From Bacillaceae bacterium OF18-1A (GTDB taxonomy: Bacteria; Bacillota; Bacilli; Bacillales; Bacillaceae_G), in assembly GCA_027694045.1 (NCBI GenBank), contig JAQEWB010000003.1:21534-85533 (forward strand): a DNA stretch of 64,000 nt, in the 5' to 3' direction. Of the stretch, positions 26,438-40,515 are shown one piece after another. Numbering within the stretch: the first letter of the stretch is position 1; every line of letters begins with the position of its first letter. Made by a program: the position numbers and the translations under genes. Below the pieces are notes generated by a model that did not search any database, was not told the DNA's origin, and saw nothing but the letters and a program-made list of their open reading frames with translations.

Positions 26438-27133
26438 TTACATGAACATCATCGCAAATAATGGTCCAAGTAGACATGTCAAAATTGCTGTTAATGTCAT
26501 TGTTACCGATCCAATAACACCTTCATGTTCATTATTTTTCATCGCTCTCATAACACCCATAATATGAGAAGCACACCCAAATCCGATTCCTTTACCAACT
26601 GAGTTTGTCACACGGCTCCATTTTAATAAAAGTGGACCGGTAATCGTTCCAGTAATACCTGCAATAACAACGAATGCTGCTGTTAAGGAAGGAACGCCAC
26701 CAACTTGTTCAGAAACGCTCATCGCAACTGGCATTGTCACTGATTTTGGTAATGAAGATAAAATTAAGCTTTTATCTGTTCCCATAAGCGTTGCAATAAC
26801 AAGGTCACTTGCAATCGCAACTGTCGTTCCAACAATTACGCCACCAGCAATTGGCACAACGTACTTTTGCAGCACATGGCGTTGTTTATAAAGCGGTATT
26901 GCAAATGCTACTACACCTGGTCCAAGTAACTTCGCAATCCATCCGCCACCACTTTGCATGTAGTCTTGATATGGAATATCCAATACTAACAGCAAAATAG
27001 CCATTAATGCAGTTGCTATAAGCATTGGAATCGTGAATGGTGTTGGAATCATTTTATAAATCCGCTTAGATAATTGATATAATAGCACTGTAAGAAGCAC
27101 CCAACCAATTCCAATCAATATTTGGCTCATCAC
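26438..27133 (-). CDS. LrgB/CidB family membrane protein
   Basis: 231 residues, about six to seven helices. LrgB-family motifs include GPGVVAFAIPLYKQ, SLPKSVTMPVAMSVSEQVGGVPSLTA and GFGCASHIMGVMRA. Members act with LrgA/CidA holin-like proteins in murein-hydrolase control or in the transport of pyruvate or other small metabolites. It overlaps the preceding LrgA-like gene by 4 nt. I give no symbol because bacilli carry several such pairs. Confidence 0.88.
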   Translation of the reverse strand: MMSQILIGIGWVLLTVLLYQLSKRIYKMIPTPFTIPMLIATALMAILLLVLDIPYQDYMQSGGGWIAKLLGPGVVAFAIPLYKQRHVLQKYVVPIAGGVIVGTTVAIASDLVIATLMGTDKSLILSSLPKSVTMPVAMSVSEQVGGVPSLTAAFVVIAGITGTITGPLLLKWSRVTNSVGKGIGFGCASHIMGVMRAMKNNEHEGVIGSVTMTLTAILTCLLGPLFAMMFM

Positions 27134-27495
27134 GACTCTCTTTCCTTTCTATTCGCAAGATATTGTCCTGTATGCCCTGCGACAATAATAATTAAAAACG
27201 TACTCGCTACAATTGTAATGAAAAGGGAAATTCCTTTACTCATAAAAAAAGCACCGTAATTCATTAAGCCAAGCGTCGGCGGAATCAATAAAAACGGCAT
27301 AAGCGCAACGAGTGTTTCTGCTCCTAAATCAAACCATTCCACTGGTAGAACTTTTAGGCTAAGTAATACAAGTAAAAGAAACATTCCAATTAAGCTTCCT
27401 GGAATCGGAATATTCAACATTTCTTGCACCCAAGTTCCAACCATATAAAGCACGTAAAGAGCAGCAATTTGGACAAGAATCTTTGTAAATTTCAT
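27130..27495 (-). CDS. CidA/LrgA family holin-like protein
   Basis: 121 residues and four helices, with the family motif PIPGSLIGMFLLLVLL and LMPFLLIPPTLGLMNY. I start at the third ATG (27495), 9 nt from GAGGG; two earlier in-frame ATGs sit on the ribosome-binding site. It forms a unit with the overlapping LrgB-like gene. No LytSR-type regulator gene lies nearby. Confidence 0.87.
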   Translation of the reverse strand: MKFTKILVQIAALYVLYMVGTWVQEMLNIPIPGSLIGMFLLLVLLSLKVLPVEWFDLGAETLVALMPFLLIPPTLGLMNYGAFFMSKGISLFITIVASTFLIIIVAGHTGQYLANRKERES

Positions 27496-27780
27496 GTTCA
27501 TCATCCCTCATGTTTATACGATCTTCTATTAATATCTTTATCATAGTATAAATTGTAAAAAGCTGCAATTTATCAACTTGACAACAAAAACAGCCTATGT
27601 TGTACGCTTACACCATTGATATGACTGCATTTATAAACGGAATTTAAGTCAAAAACCTTGACCTAATATAAAAAGTTTTTATTTTCTGAATTTATGAAGT
27701 TGTTATTTCAAGAAAATAATCTTTTTATTCTGCTTATCTAAAAGCTCACATATATATAAAACAAGATAGGTGGTGAACAT

Positions 27781-28731
27781 ATGGCCAAAAAAGTGCTCAT
27801 TTTTTGTGACCCTGGAATTGATGATACGATGGCTCTTCTCTTGGCATTCCTTATCGATGAAATTGAAATCATCGGCATTGTTGCAGATTACGGCAACGTT
27901 CCAAAAGAAATGTCTGTACAAAATGCACACTTTTTTAAGCACAAAATAAAGGATAGAAACATCAAAATATTTGGTGGTTCAGAACGTCCCCTTACTGGTG
28001 CCCCACCTGCTTTCTTTACAGAAGTACATGGAAAACAAGGACTCGGACCGATTATTCCAAAAGAAAGTGTATCTAATGGAGAAATGGAGAATTTTTTCGA
28101 AGTTATCCCTCTTATTGAGCAGCATAAAGATGAATTAATCATTATAAGTTTAGGAAGGCTTACCTCTCTAGCAATTTTATTCATTGTATGTAAACAGTTA
28201 ATGCAGCAAATTAAATCTTACTACGTAATGGGTGGCGCCTTTTTACATCCAGGTAATGTTACCCCTGTTTCAGAAGCAAACTTTTATGGCGATCCTATTG
28301 CCGCAAATATAGTCCTTCAATCTGCATCTAACATGTATATATATCCATTAAACGTAACCCAATATTCCGTCGTCACACCTGAAATGGCTGAATACATTGA
28401 AGCTAAAGGAAAAGCCCCGCTTGTTAAACCGTTATTCGACCATTATTACTACGGATATTATAAGGACACCTTACCGCATTTAAAGGGCAGCCCCTTCCAT
28501 GATATGATACCGATACTAGCCGTATTCGATAACTCTATGTTCACTTATCATAAGTCGCCTATTGTTGTCATGACGGAATCCTATGCCCAAGGAGCAAGCA
28601 TTGGAGAATTTCGATCTGTAGTGACACCAAATCCTTTTATTGATTGGCCAAGTCACCAAATCGCAATTGATTTTGATTATAACCGCTTCTTTAAACATTT
28701 CATGTCAATTATGACAGGTGAGCAATTTTAA
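27781..28731 (+). CDS. Nucleoside hydrolase-like protein 1
   Basis: A 316-residue protein of the inosine-uridine nucleoside hydrolase fold, which splits nucleosides into base and ribose. D10, D14 and D15 of the N-terminal DPGIDD cluster are present, and a later HD (PFHDMIP) supplies the C-terminal calcium ligand. The first Asp of the usual DxDPGxDD is Phe (F8). GGAFLHPGNVTPVSEANFYGDP matches the central substrate loop. Clean AGGTGGTGAACAT precedes the ATG. A close paralogue follows. Substrate unknown. Confidence 0.85.
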   Translation: MAKKVLIFCDPGIDDTMALLLAFLIDEIEIIGIVADYGNVPKEMSVQNAHFFKHKIKDRNIKIFGGSERPLTGAPPAFFTEVHGKQGLGPIIPKESVSNGEMENFFEVIPLIEQHKDELIIISLGRLTSLAILFIVCKQLMQQIKSYYVMGGAFLHPGNVTPVSEANFYGDPIAANIVLQSASNMYIYPLNVTQYSVVTPEMAEYIEAKGKAPLVKPLFDHYYYGYYKDTLPHLKGSPFHDMIPILAVFDNSMFTYHKSPIVVMTESYAQGASIGEFRSVVTPNPFIDWPSHQIAIDFDYNRFFKHFMSIMTGEQF

Positions 28732-28753
28732 TTGGTGTAGGTTGTTTCACGTA

Positions 28754-28783
28754 AAAAAATTGGTTCAATTAACCAAAAAATAT
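28754..28783. repeat. Short hairpin after nucleoside hydrolase gene 1
   Basis: TTGGTT pairs with AACCAA around a 5-nt loop, flanked by A-runs. The tail lacks T, so it is a weak terminator at best on the plus strand. Confidence 0.45.
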
Positions 28784-28847
28784 TCTATTCTTTCTAACAT
28801 ACACATATATATAATCCACCTACCATAAAGCTTCAGCTACATTAGTG

Positions 28848-28887
28848 ATATACACCCTTTATCTTTTTTACGATAAGGGGTGTATAT
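28848..28887. terminator. 16-bp hairpin upstream of nucleoside hydrolase gene 2
   Basis: ATATACACCCTTTATC pairs with GATAAGGGGTGTATAT with a single G-T wobble and a T-rich loop. It stands 55 bp before the second gene. It may be a terminator for the first gene or a leader structure of the second. Confidence 0.55.
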
Positions 28888-28942
28888 TACTTTGTAAAAT
28901 TGGTTTGGGTATCCAATTTTATGTCAGATAGGGTGAGATAAT

Positions 28943-29896
28943 ATGTCCAAAAAAGTTGTATTCTTTACAGATGCGGGTATTGATGATGCGATTGCGCTTA
29001 TTATGGCTATTTTTGCAGAGGAAATCGAAGTAGTAGGTATTGTTGCGGATTATGGAAATATTTCTAAAGACTTTGCCGCTAAAAATCTTAAATTTTTAAC
29101 CGAAATAACAGAGAAGAAACCAGTCCCTATCTTTAATGGAGCTGATTATCCTCTTACAAGTAACGCACCCCATTTTTATCCCGATGTGCACGGTGTTCAT
29201 GGGCTCGGTCCTATTATTCCAGAAGAAAACTTTCACAACATACAATCAAAGGATTTTTTCGATCTTCTAAATCTTATTGAAAAACATCAGGAAGATTTAA
29301 TCATCGTAAATATAGGAAGACTTACTTCTCTATCCATATTATTTGTTTTACACAAAGAAATAATGACTTCTATAAAATCTTACTACATTATGGGAGGAGC
29401 TTTTTTACACCCCGGCAATGTGACCCCACTAGCAGAAGCTAATTTTTATGATGATCCAATTGCTGCTAATCTTATCTTTAACTACGCGGCTAACGTATCT
29501 GTTTATCCTCTAAATGTAACTCAATATGCACTGATTACTCCTGAAATGGTTGATTACATCGACAAAATTGGTAAATCAAAACTAATAAAGCCTATGCTTA
29601 ACCATTACTATTATGAATTCTACAAGAAGATTTTCCCTAAGTTGGAAGGAGCTCCTGTTCATGACCTTATGCCAGTTATGGCGATTATTGATGATACGAT
29701 ATTCAAATATCATGAATCACCTATTTACGTTCTTAATAACGACTTAGCTCGCGGGCAATCATGTGCTGATTTTCGCTCTTCTATTCAAGAGGAAGAATTT
29801 ATTAATCGTCCGAAACAACGAATCGCTATAGATTTTGATTATAATCGTTTCTTTAATCGCTTCATGACAACTATGACGGACGTTCCATTTTCATAA
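28943..29896 (+). CDS. Nucleoside hydrolase-like protein 2
   Basis: 317 residues, clearly a duplicate of the preceding gene along its whole length, including GGAFLHPGNVTPLAEANFYDDP and the C-terminal IDFDYNRFFxxFM ending. The N-terminal cluster is TDAGIDDA, again with an aromatic residue (F) at the first Asp position and with Ala in place of Pro. HD is kept in PVHDLMP. Loss of the same Asp in both copies suggests shared specialisation. Both could act on nucleosides that modulate germination, but that is inference. Confidence 0.85.
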   Translation: MSKKVVFFTDAGIDDAIALIMAIFAEEIEVVGIVADYGNISKDFAAKNLKFLTEITEKKPVPIFNGADYPLTSNAPHFYPDVHGVHGLGPIIPEENFHNIQSKDFFDLLNLIEKHQEDLIIVNIGRLTSLSILFVLHKEIMTSIKSYYIMGGAFLHPGNVTPLAEANFYDDPIAANLIFNYAANVSVYPLNVTQYALITPEMVDYIDKIGKSKLIKPMLNHYYYEFYKKIFPKLEGAPVHDLMPVMAIIDDTIFKYHESPIYVLNNDLARGQSCADFRSSIQEEEFINRPKQRIAIDFDYNRFFNRFMTTMTDVPFS

Positions 29897-29918
29897 AGTG
29901 AAACATATGGATAAAAAA

Positions 29919-29944
29919 ACAGACCGTGATTTCTCACGGCCTGT
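29919..29944. terminator. Bidirectional terminator between nucleoside hydrolase gene 2 and eno
   Basis: ACAGaCCGTGA pairs with TCACGGcCTGT. The seven-T run is on the eno side, so it mainly ends the glycolytic operon. Confidence 0.85.
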
Positions 29945-29959
29945 CGTTATTATCTGCAA

Positions 29960-34784
<4,825 letters not shown>

Positions 34785-34861
34785 TGGTTTTCCCTCCGAC
34801 TACTAGTTAGGATTGACAAAACCCATTCAAAAGCTTAACACATTTGCTTTTAAAACGAAAG

Positions 34862-34900
34862 AAGAGAGAGAGGGAACAAACCCTCTCCCTCGTTTTGTCA
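34862..34900 (-). terminator. Hairpin between gap and pgk
   Basis: AGGGAGAGGG pairs with CCCTCTCTC, then TCTTCTTTCG on the minus strand. The weak T-run suggests partial termination or an mRNA-stabilising end for the abundant gap transcript, as known for gapA in B. subtilis. Confidence 0.6.
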
Positions 34901-34923
34901 TTGATAACTTATATAATTAAGAA

Positions 34924-35949
<1,026 letters not shown>

Positions 35950-35954
35950 TTATA

Positions 35955-36983
35955 TTAAAGGGTAATACCCTTTGTTAACTGTTTTGCTGCACCTTCATCT
36001 GTAATTAGAATTGAAGTGTGCCCTTGTTTAATTACAGCTTGTATTGCCTTTGCCTTTGAAGAACCTCCAGCGACTGCAACAACATGAGATACATTTTGTA
36101 AATCCTCTAGTTGCATACCAACCGTTCTTACTTTATGAACAACATTTCCTTGTTCATTAAAGTAGTAACCGAAAGCTTCGCCAACTGCTTCGCTTGCTTG
36201 AATCTTTAACCAATCTGCTTCTGAAGTATTTCTGCGACGTGCCATTGTTAACGCATCACCTATTCCATGAATGACGATATTGGAAGATCGAATCAACTCA
36301 AGAACTTCTTTCACGGAAGGCTCTGTCACAATAGACGCATATGCTTCGCTGCTAACATGGTCTGGAACATACAATAAGCGATAATTACTCATCGTATTTT
36401 GTGCCATCTTGGCACAAATGGTATTGGCTTCTAATTCAACACCTTCTCCAATTCCACCACGTGCTGGGACAAATAGCATATGTAAATCTTTGCAATCAAG
36501 CTGCATCATGTCCGCAACAGCAGCTAGCGTAGTTCCTCCAGCCACAGCAACGATATTATTCGCTGTCAAACGGTCTTTTATACAAGTCACACAAGCACGG
36601 CCCATCTCCAGTTTGACCCAAGGCGATTCATCACTATCACCAGGGACAACGAAAACTTCATCCAAGTCTAATGTTTCCTTAAGTTGCTTTTCTAAAACCT
36701 TTAACCCGGAAATTTCTTTCATAAAGTCTTCCAAAGCAAGAACTAAAGCTGTTCCTTCTTCTGTCAAAGTCATTCCAGAAGAAGCGACGTGAACTAAGTT
36801 TTGTTCTTTCAAAACTTGAACTTCACTTCGCAATACTCGTTCTGTCATACCGAGGCTTGCAGATAAGTTTCTTCTTCCAATCGGCTGCATAAGCCTAATG
36901 TACTGAAGAATTTGCATTCTCGTTTGCATAACAGGTAGCAGATCAGGTAATAATTTTTTTGTGTTCTGAATCCATGAGCGCAT
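35955..36983 (-). CDS. cggR: Central glycolytic genes regulator CggR
   Basis: A 342-residue SorC/DeoR-type repressor: N-terminal winged helix (about 30-85: IGRRNLSASLGMTERVLRSEVQVLKEQNL) and a sugar-phosphate-binding domain resembling glucosamine-phosphate deaminases. Fructose-1,6-bisphosphate lowers its DNA binding in B. subtilis. I start at the ATG at 36983 behind GAGGAGAAAAGAT. A textbook operator lies upstream, so it autoregulates the cggR-gap-pgk-tpiA-gpmI-eno operon. Confidence 0.95.
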   Translation of the reverse strand: MRSWIQNTKKLLPDLLPVMQTRMQILQYIRLMQPIGRRNLSASLGMTERVLRSEVQVLKEQNLVHVASSGMTLTEEGTALVLALEDFMKEISGLKVLEKQLKETLDLDEVFVVPGDSDESPWVKLEMGRACVTCIKDRLTANNIVAVAGGTTLAAVADMMQLDCKDLHMLFVPARGGIGEGVELEANTICAKMAQNTMSNYRLLYVPDHVSSEAYASIVTEPSVKEVLELIRSSNIVIHGIGDALTMARRRNTSEADWLKIQASEAVGEAFGYYFNEQGNVVHKVRTVGMQLEDLQNVSHVVAVAGGSSKAKAIQAVIKQGHTSILITDEGAAKQLTKGITL

Positions 36984-37022
36984 ATCTTTTCTCCTCACTA
37001 CATTGGTTCATTTCACCTCGTG

Positions 37023-37058
37023 GTCACTTTACGTCCCGTAGTGACATTTTGTGTCCCA
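37023..37058. promoter_or_regulatory. CggR operator
   Basis: The minus strand shows TGGGAC-N6-TGTC-N4-CGGGAC-N6-TGAC, matching the B. subtilis double site CGGGAC-N6-TGTC repeated. It lies about 40-75 bp upstream of cggR. Confidence 0.93.
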
Positions 37059-37118
37059 CGTAGGTTAAAAAAATAATCCCTGCTACGTGTATTATTGTAA
37101 CAGGAGATAGAAACTTAT

Positions 37119-37364
37119 TCAACTCTTAACTGCATTGTTTATATAGTTTATTATGACACCTTTGTGAATGTTACCATATTCTACTTGTTTTCCGCCTATT
37201 TCTACAACCGGAATCATTAAGTGATATTTTTCTAAAAGGTCATTATCTTCATATATATCTATTTCCTCGATTTGAAAAGAATATTCACATTGTACTTCCT
37301 GTAAAACCTCTTTCGCCTTTACGCAAAGACCACAATCTTTTTTTGTGTATAGTACCACTTTCAT
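37119..37364 (-). CDS. Glutaredoxin/thioredoxin-like small protein
   Basis: 81 residues from the ATG behind ATAGGTGAAGAAG. A thioredoxin fold with the CGLC motif (C11, C14) near the N-terminus, IPVVEIGG containing the cis-Pro, and a Glu-rich middle. Similar to the DUF836/NrdH-like family; the redox partner is unknown. It lies between sigL and cggR with a 9-bp gap to the former, so it is probably cotranscribed with sigL. Confidence 0.85.
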   Translation of the reverse strand: MKVVLYTKKDCGLCVKAKEVLQEVQCEYSFQIEEIDIYEDNDLLEKYHLMIPVVEIGGKQVEYGNIHKGVIINYINNAVKS

Positions 37365-37373
37365 CTTCTTCAC

Positions 37374-38681
37374 CTATCCGATCGTCTTTCGTAATGATGA
37401 AGCTGGAATATGCATTTGCTCTCTATACTTCGCTACTGTTCTTCGCGAAATTACAATTTCATGCTCTTCTTCTAATAATTTTGAAATCTTTTGATCCGAA
37501 AGTGGCTTCTTCTTATTCTCTGCCTCAACAAGCGTTTGAATAAATTGTTTTACACGCTTTGTCGAAACTGCTTCATCTTCAGTAGTCGAAACAGCATTAC
37601 TAAAGAACGATTTCATTTCAAATAAACCGTGTGGTGTTTGCACATATTTATTTCGCGTCGCACGACTAATGGTAGATTCATGCACACCTAATTCCTCAGC
37701 TACCTCTTTTAAAGCAAGTGGCTTTAAATAGGCTGGACCTTTCCAGAAGAAATCACGTTGTTTTTCCATAATAATAGTCATCACTTGCAGAAGTGTCTGC
37801 TTTCTCTGTTTTAAACTACGCATAATCCACTGTACGTGCTGATACTTTTCTGATACGTAAGATGCTACTTCACTTTCACTATTATTAAGAAGCGCACTAT
37901 ACTCAGAATGAATTTCAATTCTCGGCATATTTCTCTCATTCATCTGTAAAACGAGACGATCACCATCTTTTTTCACTGCCATATCAGGCACAATATAAAG
38001 TGGTTTATCAGAAGAAAACGCAAGACCTGGTTTCGGCTGTAATGACGTAATACAGTTCACTGCCGATTGTAATTCTTCATTACTACACTTCAATACATGA
38101 ACAAGTTTCCGCCAATCTTTCTTCACGAAATAAGAAAAGTGTTCCTCTATAACCTCTTCCGCTAATCCATTCCGTCTTTGTAAGCGCTTCAACTGTAAAG
38201 TTAAACATTCCTGAATATTACGTGCTCCTACCCCTGCTGGCTCGAGAGATTGGACAAGCTCTACAGAGCGGTCGACTGCATGAAGCGGCGCAGAAAGAAG
38301 ATTTGCTAACTCTTCATTCGTTTCTTGTAAATATCCATTTCCATCCATGTTCATGATAATGAAAGAAGCTATTTTTCGCTCTTCTTCTTCTATTTTATAA
38401 TACTGCATTTGATTTAATAAATGTTGCTGAATCGTTGTAGAATCCACACTGTAGATTTCCATCTGATTCTCGACTTGTTTGCTGGTACTTTTACTGTTGT
38501 TAGAGCTCTTTTTCTTCTCCCTCTCAAAACCACCTAACTCGATAAGGGGATTCTCTAACGATTGCTCATACAAAAACTCCGATAATTCTTGTACATTATA
38601 CTGGAGCATTGTAATCGCTTGCCTTAACTCTTGTGTCATTGCCAAACGTAAGCTTTGTTCTTGTAAAAGACTTGCCTTCAA
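37374..38681 (-). CDS. rpoN: RNA polymerase sigma-54 factor (SigL)
   Basis: 435 residues. Region I is Gln/Leu-rich (LQEQSLRLAMTQELRQAITMLQ) and binds activators; the core-binding region follows; the helix-turn-helix and the RpoN box RRTVAKYREQ at the C-terminus read the -24/-12 promoter. I start at TTG 38681 with GGGGGAGAT upstream; the longer frame adds 23 unconserved residues. No sigma-54 activator gene is in the window. Confidence 0.95.
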   Translation of the reverse strand: MKASLLQEQSLRLAMTQELRQAITMLQYNVQELSEFLYEQSLENPLIELGGFEREKKKSSNNSKSTSKQVENQMEIYSVDSTTIQQHLLNQMQYYKIEEEERKIASFIIMNMDGNGYLQETNEELANLLSAPLHAVDRSVELVQSLEPAGVGARNIQECLTLQLKRLQRRNGLAEEVIEEHFSYFVKKDWRKLVHVLKCSNEELQSAVNCITSLQPKPGLAFSSDKPLYIVPDMAVKKDGDRLVLQMNERNMPRIEIHSEYSALLNNSESEVASYVSEKYQHVQWIMRSLKQRKQTLLQVMTIIMEKQRDFFWKGPAYLKPLALKEVAEELGVHESTISRATRNKYVQTPHGLFEMKSFFSNAVSTTEDEAVSTKRVKQFIQTLVEAENKKKPLSDQKISKLLEEEHEIVISRRTVAKYREQMHIPASSLRKTIG

Positions 38682-38901
38682 ACTAATCTCCCCCTTGTTT
38701 CTATTGTACAATAAGTTTGGTAAAAGGAGAATCCTATCGCAGACACCCATTCCAAAATATTATTAATTTATATGTATTAATGAGATTTACAACTTACAAC
38801 CGAAATTTGAATAATATTGAAAGAAAATAATAGAGTACATCATTATAATGACCAAGTACTAATAGTAAATCTTATAACTAGATATAACAAGAGGGAAATA
38901 A

Positions 38902-38938
38902 AAAAGTCCTAACTTACAAAACGTAAGTTAGGACTTTT
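38902..38938. terminator. Terminator downstream of tRNA-Arg
   Basis: AAAAAGTCCTAACTTAC pairs perfectly with GTAAGTTAGGACTTTTT. The stem is flanked by A- and T-runs and lies 3 bp past the tRNA 3' end. Confidence 0.88.
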
Positions 38939-38941
38939 TGA

Positions 38942-39017
38942 CGCGCCCAGAGGGATTCGAACCCCCGGCAGACGTGGTACCGGAAACCACCGCTCTATCC
39001 GACTGAGCTATGGGCGC
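38942..39017 (-). tRNA. tRNA-Arg (anticodon CCG)
   Basis: The 76-nt cloverleaf has acceptor GCGCCCA/TGGGCGC, D arm GCTC...GAGC, anticodon stem GTGGT/ACCAC with loop TTCCGGT (anticodon CCG, reading CGG), and T loop TTCGAAT. The 3' CCA is not encoded. Confidence 0.95.
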
Positions 39018-39223
39018 ATGTTTATAAAAAACACTTCATTTTCTTCTCATAATAATAGCAATAAAATCCATCTAAATCAATAAAAATATCCCCTTAACTC
39101 TCCATACCCCTTAGCCAGAAACATATATAAACATGTCACTCCCCCTAAATTTTCCACTCATAAATTCACCCCAACTCACAAATTATAATTTTTGAATTGA
39201 TATTCCAAAGGGGGCTTCATTCA

Positions 39224-39430
39224 ATGACTGTAATTACAAAACTAAAGCAAACTGTTTCTGGATTAAAAAGTGCACAAGCTAGCTTAGAGGGATTCGCTCT
39301 TGATACGGATAACCAACAAGCGAAGCAACTTTTCCAAACAGCTGCACAGCAAACACAAACAATTATCGATTCTTTAAACCCTCGCGTTGAAGAAGTCCAA
39401 CAAGAAGAACCACAATACTCACAGCAATAA
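39224..39430 (+). CDS. DUF1657 protein, first gene of the spoVA2-type cluster
   Basis: A 68-residue, mostly helical soluble protein (MTVITKLKQTVSGLKSAQASLEGFAL...) ending in EEPQYSQQ. DUF1657 proteins are confined to spore formers and accompany spoVA genes. I start at ATG 39224 behind AAAGGGGG. A 16-bp terminator hairpin follows, so the gene may be made in excess of the rest of the cluster. Expression in the forespore is expected from the family; I could not pin a SigG promoter. Confidence 0.85.
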   Translation: MTVITKLKQTVSGLKSAQASLEGFALDTDNQQAKQLFQTAAQQTQTIIDSLNPRVEEVQQEEPQYSQQ

Positions 39431-39450
39431 CGGATTCGTCATGCTGCGAA

Positions 39451-39487
39451 ATAGAAAAAGGATGATATGCAATCATCCTTTTTCTAT
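39451..39487 (+). terminator. Strong terminator or attenuator inside the spoVA2 cluster
   Basis: A perfect 16-bp stem, ATAGAAAAAGGATGAT paired with ATCATCCTTTTTCTAT, lies between the first DUF1657 gene and the lipoprotein gene. Confidence 0.8.
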
Positions 39488-39523
39488 CACATTACATATT
39501 GCAACAGAAATGGAATGATAATT

Positions 39524-40009
39524 ATGCGAAAACTCGGTCTCATAACCGCATTATTTGCCCTTCTATTTAGCTCTTTTACCGGATGTGATAATAGTCCTTT
39601 AGATAAAAAAGTGAAAGAAGAAGCAAAACGAACAGAGAAAGAAAAAGGACCTAAATTAACAAAGATGAGCACAGAATCCTTTAATCAATCTATATCACAA
39701 GAAGCCAAGAAAAAGGCCCTCGCTATGGATGAAATTACAAAAAGCGTAGCAGTAAATTCGAATTTAGATCTCTACGTAGCAGTTACGCCTGAGCATCATG
39801 AAAGATTCGGACTAAAACCATTGCGCAGTAAACTTCAAAAACAGTTAAGTGATGAATATCCCACTTTCGATGTTCGTGTAAGTACCGATAAAAAAATCTT
39901 TATGTTACTCGAAAAACTCGAAAGCAAAATTAAGAAAAAACAAGTGTCTAAAGATGAAATAAACAAGCAATTGAAATTCATCGGTAAAAAAATGGAGTCT
40001 AACACTTAG
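39524..40009 (+). CDS. YhcN/YlaJ family sporulation lipoprotein
   Basis: 161 residues with a lipoprotein signal ending in SSFTGC (Cys21), then a charged region and the YhcN/YlaJ fold (DEITKSVAVNSNLDLYVAVTPEHHERFGLKPLRSKLQKQL). Such proteins sit in the spore inner membrane. Position 2 of the cluster agrees with the spoVA2mob gene order. I prefer ATG 39524 because it opens directly with the signal peptide; ATG 39515 is possible. Confidence 0.85.
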   Translation: MRKLGLITALFALLFSSFTGCDNSPLDKKVKEEAKRTEKEKGPKLTKMSTESFNQSISQEAKKKALAMDEITKSVAVNSNLDLYVAVTPEHHERFGLKPLRSKLQKQLSDEYPTFDVRVSTDKKIFMLLEKLESKIKKKQVSKDEINKQLKFIGKKMESNT

Positions 40010-40038
40010 CGCTTTTTTAAAGAAAAGGAAGGATTGAA

Positions 40039-40515
40039 ATGTCTAGTAAAGATAAAAACTTAACCCCTGTACAACAGGAATATAAAAAGTTCGAGCAAGA
40101 ACGTGAACCGAAACGTCCCGTCTTAAAAAATTGTATAAAAGCATTTTTCGTCGGTGGTTTTATTTGCTTTATCGGGCAACTTATTTCAACGTTTTATATC
40201 ACATATTTTGATTTTACTGAGCGGTCAGCAGGCAACCCAACAGTAGCAACTCTTATTTTCATCTCCATGTTATTAACTGGATTTGGTATATACGATCGTT
40301 TTGGACAGTTTGCCGGAGCAGGCACAGCTGTACCTGTTACTGGATTTGGCAACTCTGTTATTGCCGCATGTATCGAACACCGTACAGAAGGATTTGTCCT
40401 CGGTGTTGGTGGTAACATGTTCAAACTAGCTGGCTCTGTTATTTTGTTTGGTGTATTTTCCGCTTTCGTCATCGCACTTATTAAAACGATTCTCGTTCAA
40501 TGGGGAGGGCTATAA
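40039..40515 (+). CDS. spoVAC: Stage V sporulation protein AC
   Basis: 158 residues with a cytoplasmic N-terminus and about four helices. The SpoVAC/SpoVAEb signature appears as GIYDRFGQFAGAGTAVPVTGFGNSV. SpoVAC is a mechanosensitive component of the channel that moves Ca-dipicolinate across the spore inner membrane. Good AAGGAAGGATTGAA site. Directly abuts spoVAD. Confidence 0.94.
   Translation: MSSKDKNLTPVQQEYKKFEQEREPKRPVLKNCIKAFFVGGFICFIGQLISTFYITYFDFTERSAGNPTVATLIFISMLLTGFGIYDRFGQFAGAGTAVPVTGFGNSVIAACIEHRTEGFVLGVGGNMFKLAGSVILFGVFSAFVIALIKTILVQWGGL

Noticed and set aside
27703..27942. A 79-codon minus-strand frame overlapping the start of nucleoside hydrolase gene 1
   Set aside because: It overlaps a well supported gene in antisense, lacks a ribosome-binding site and has no family features.
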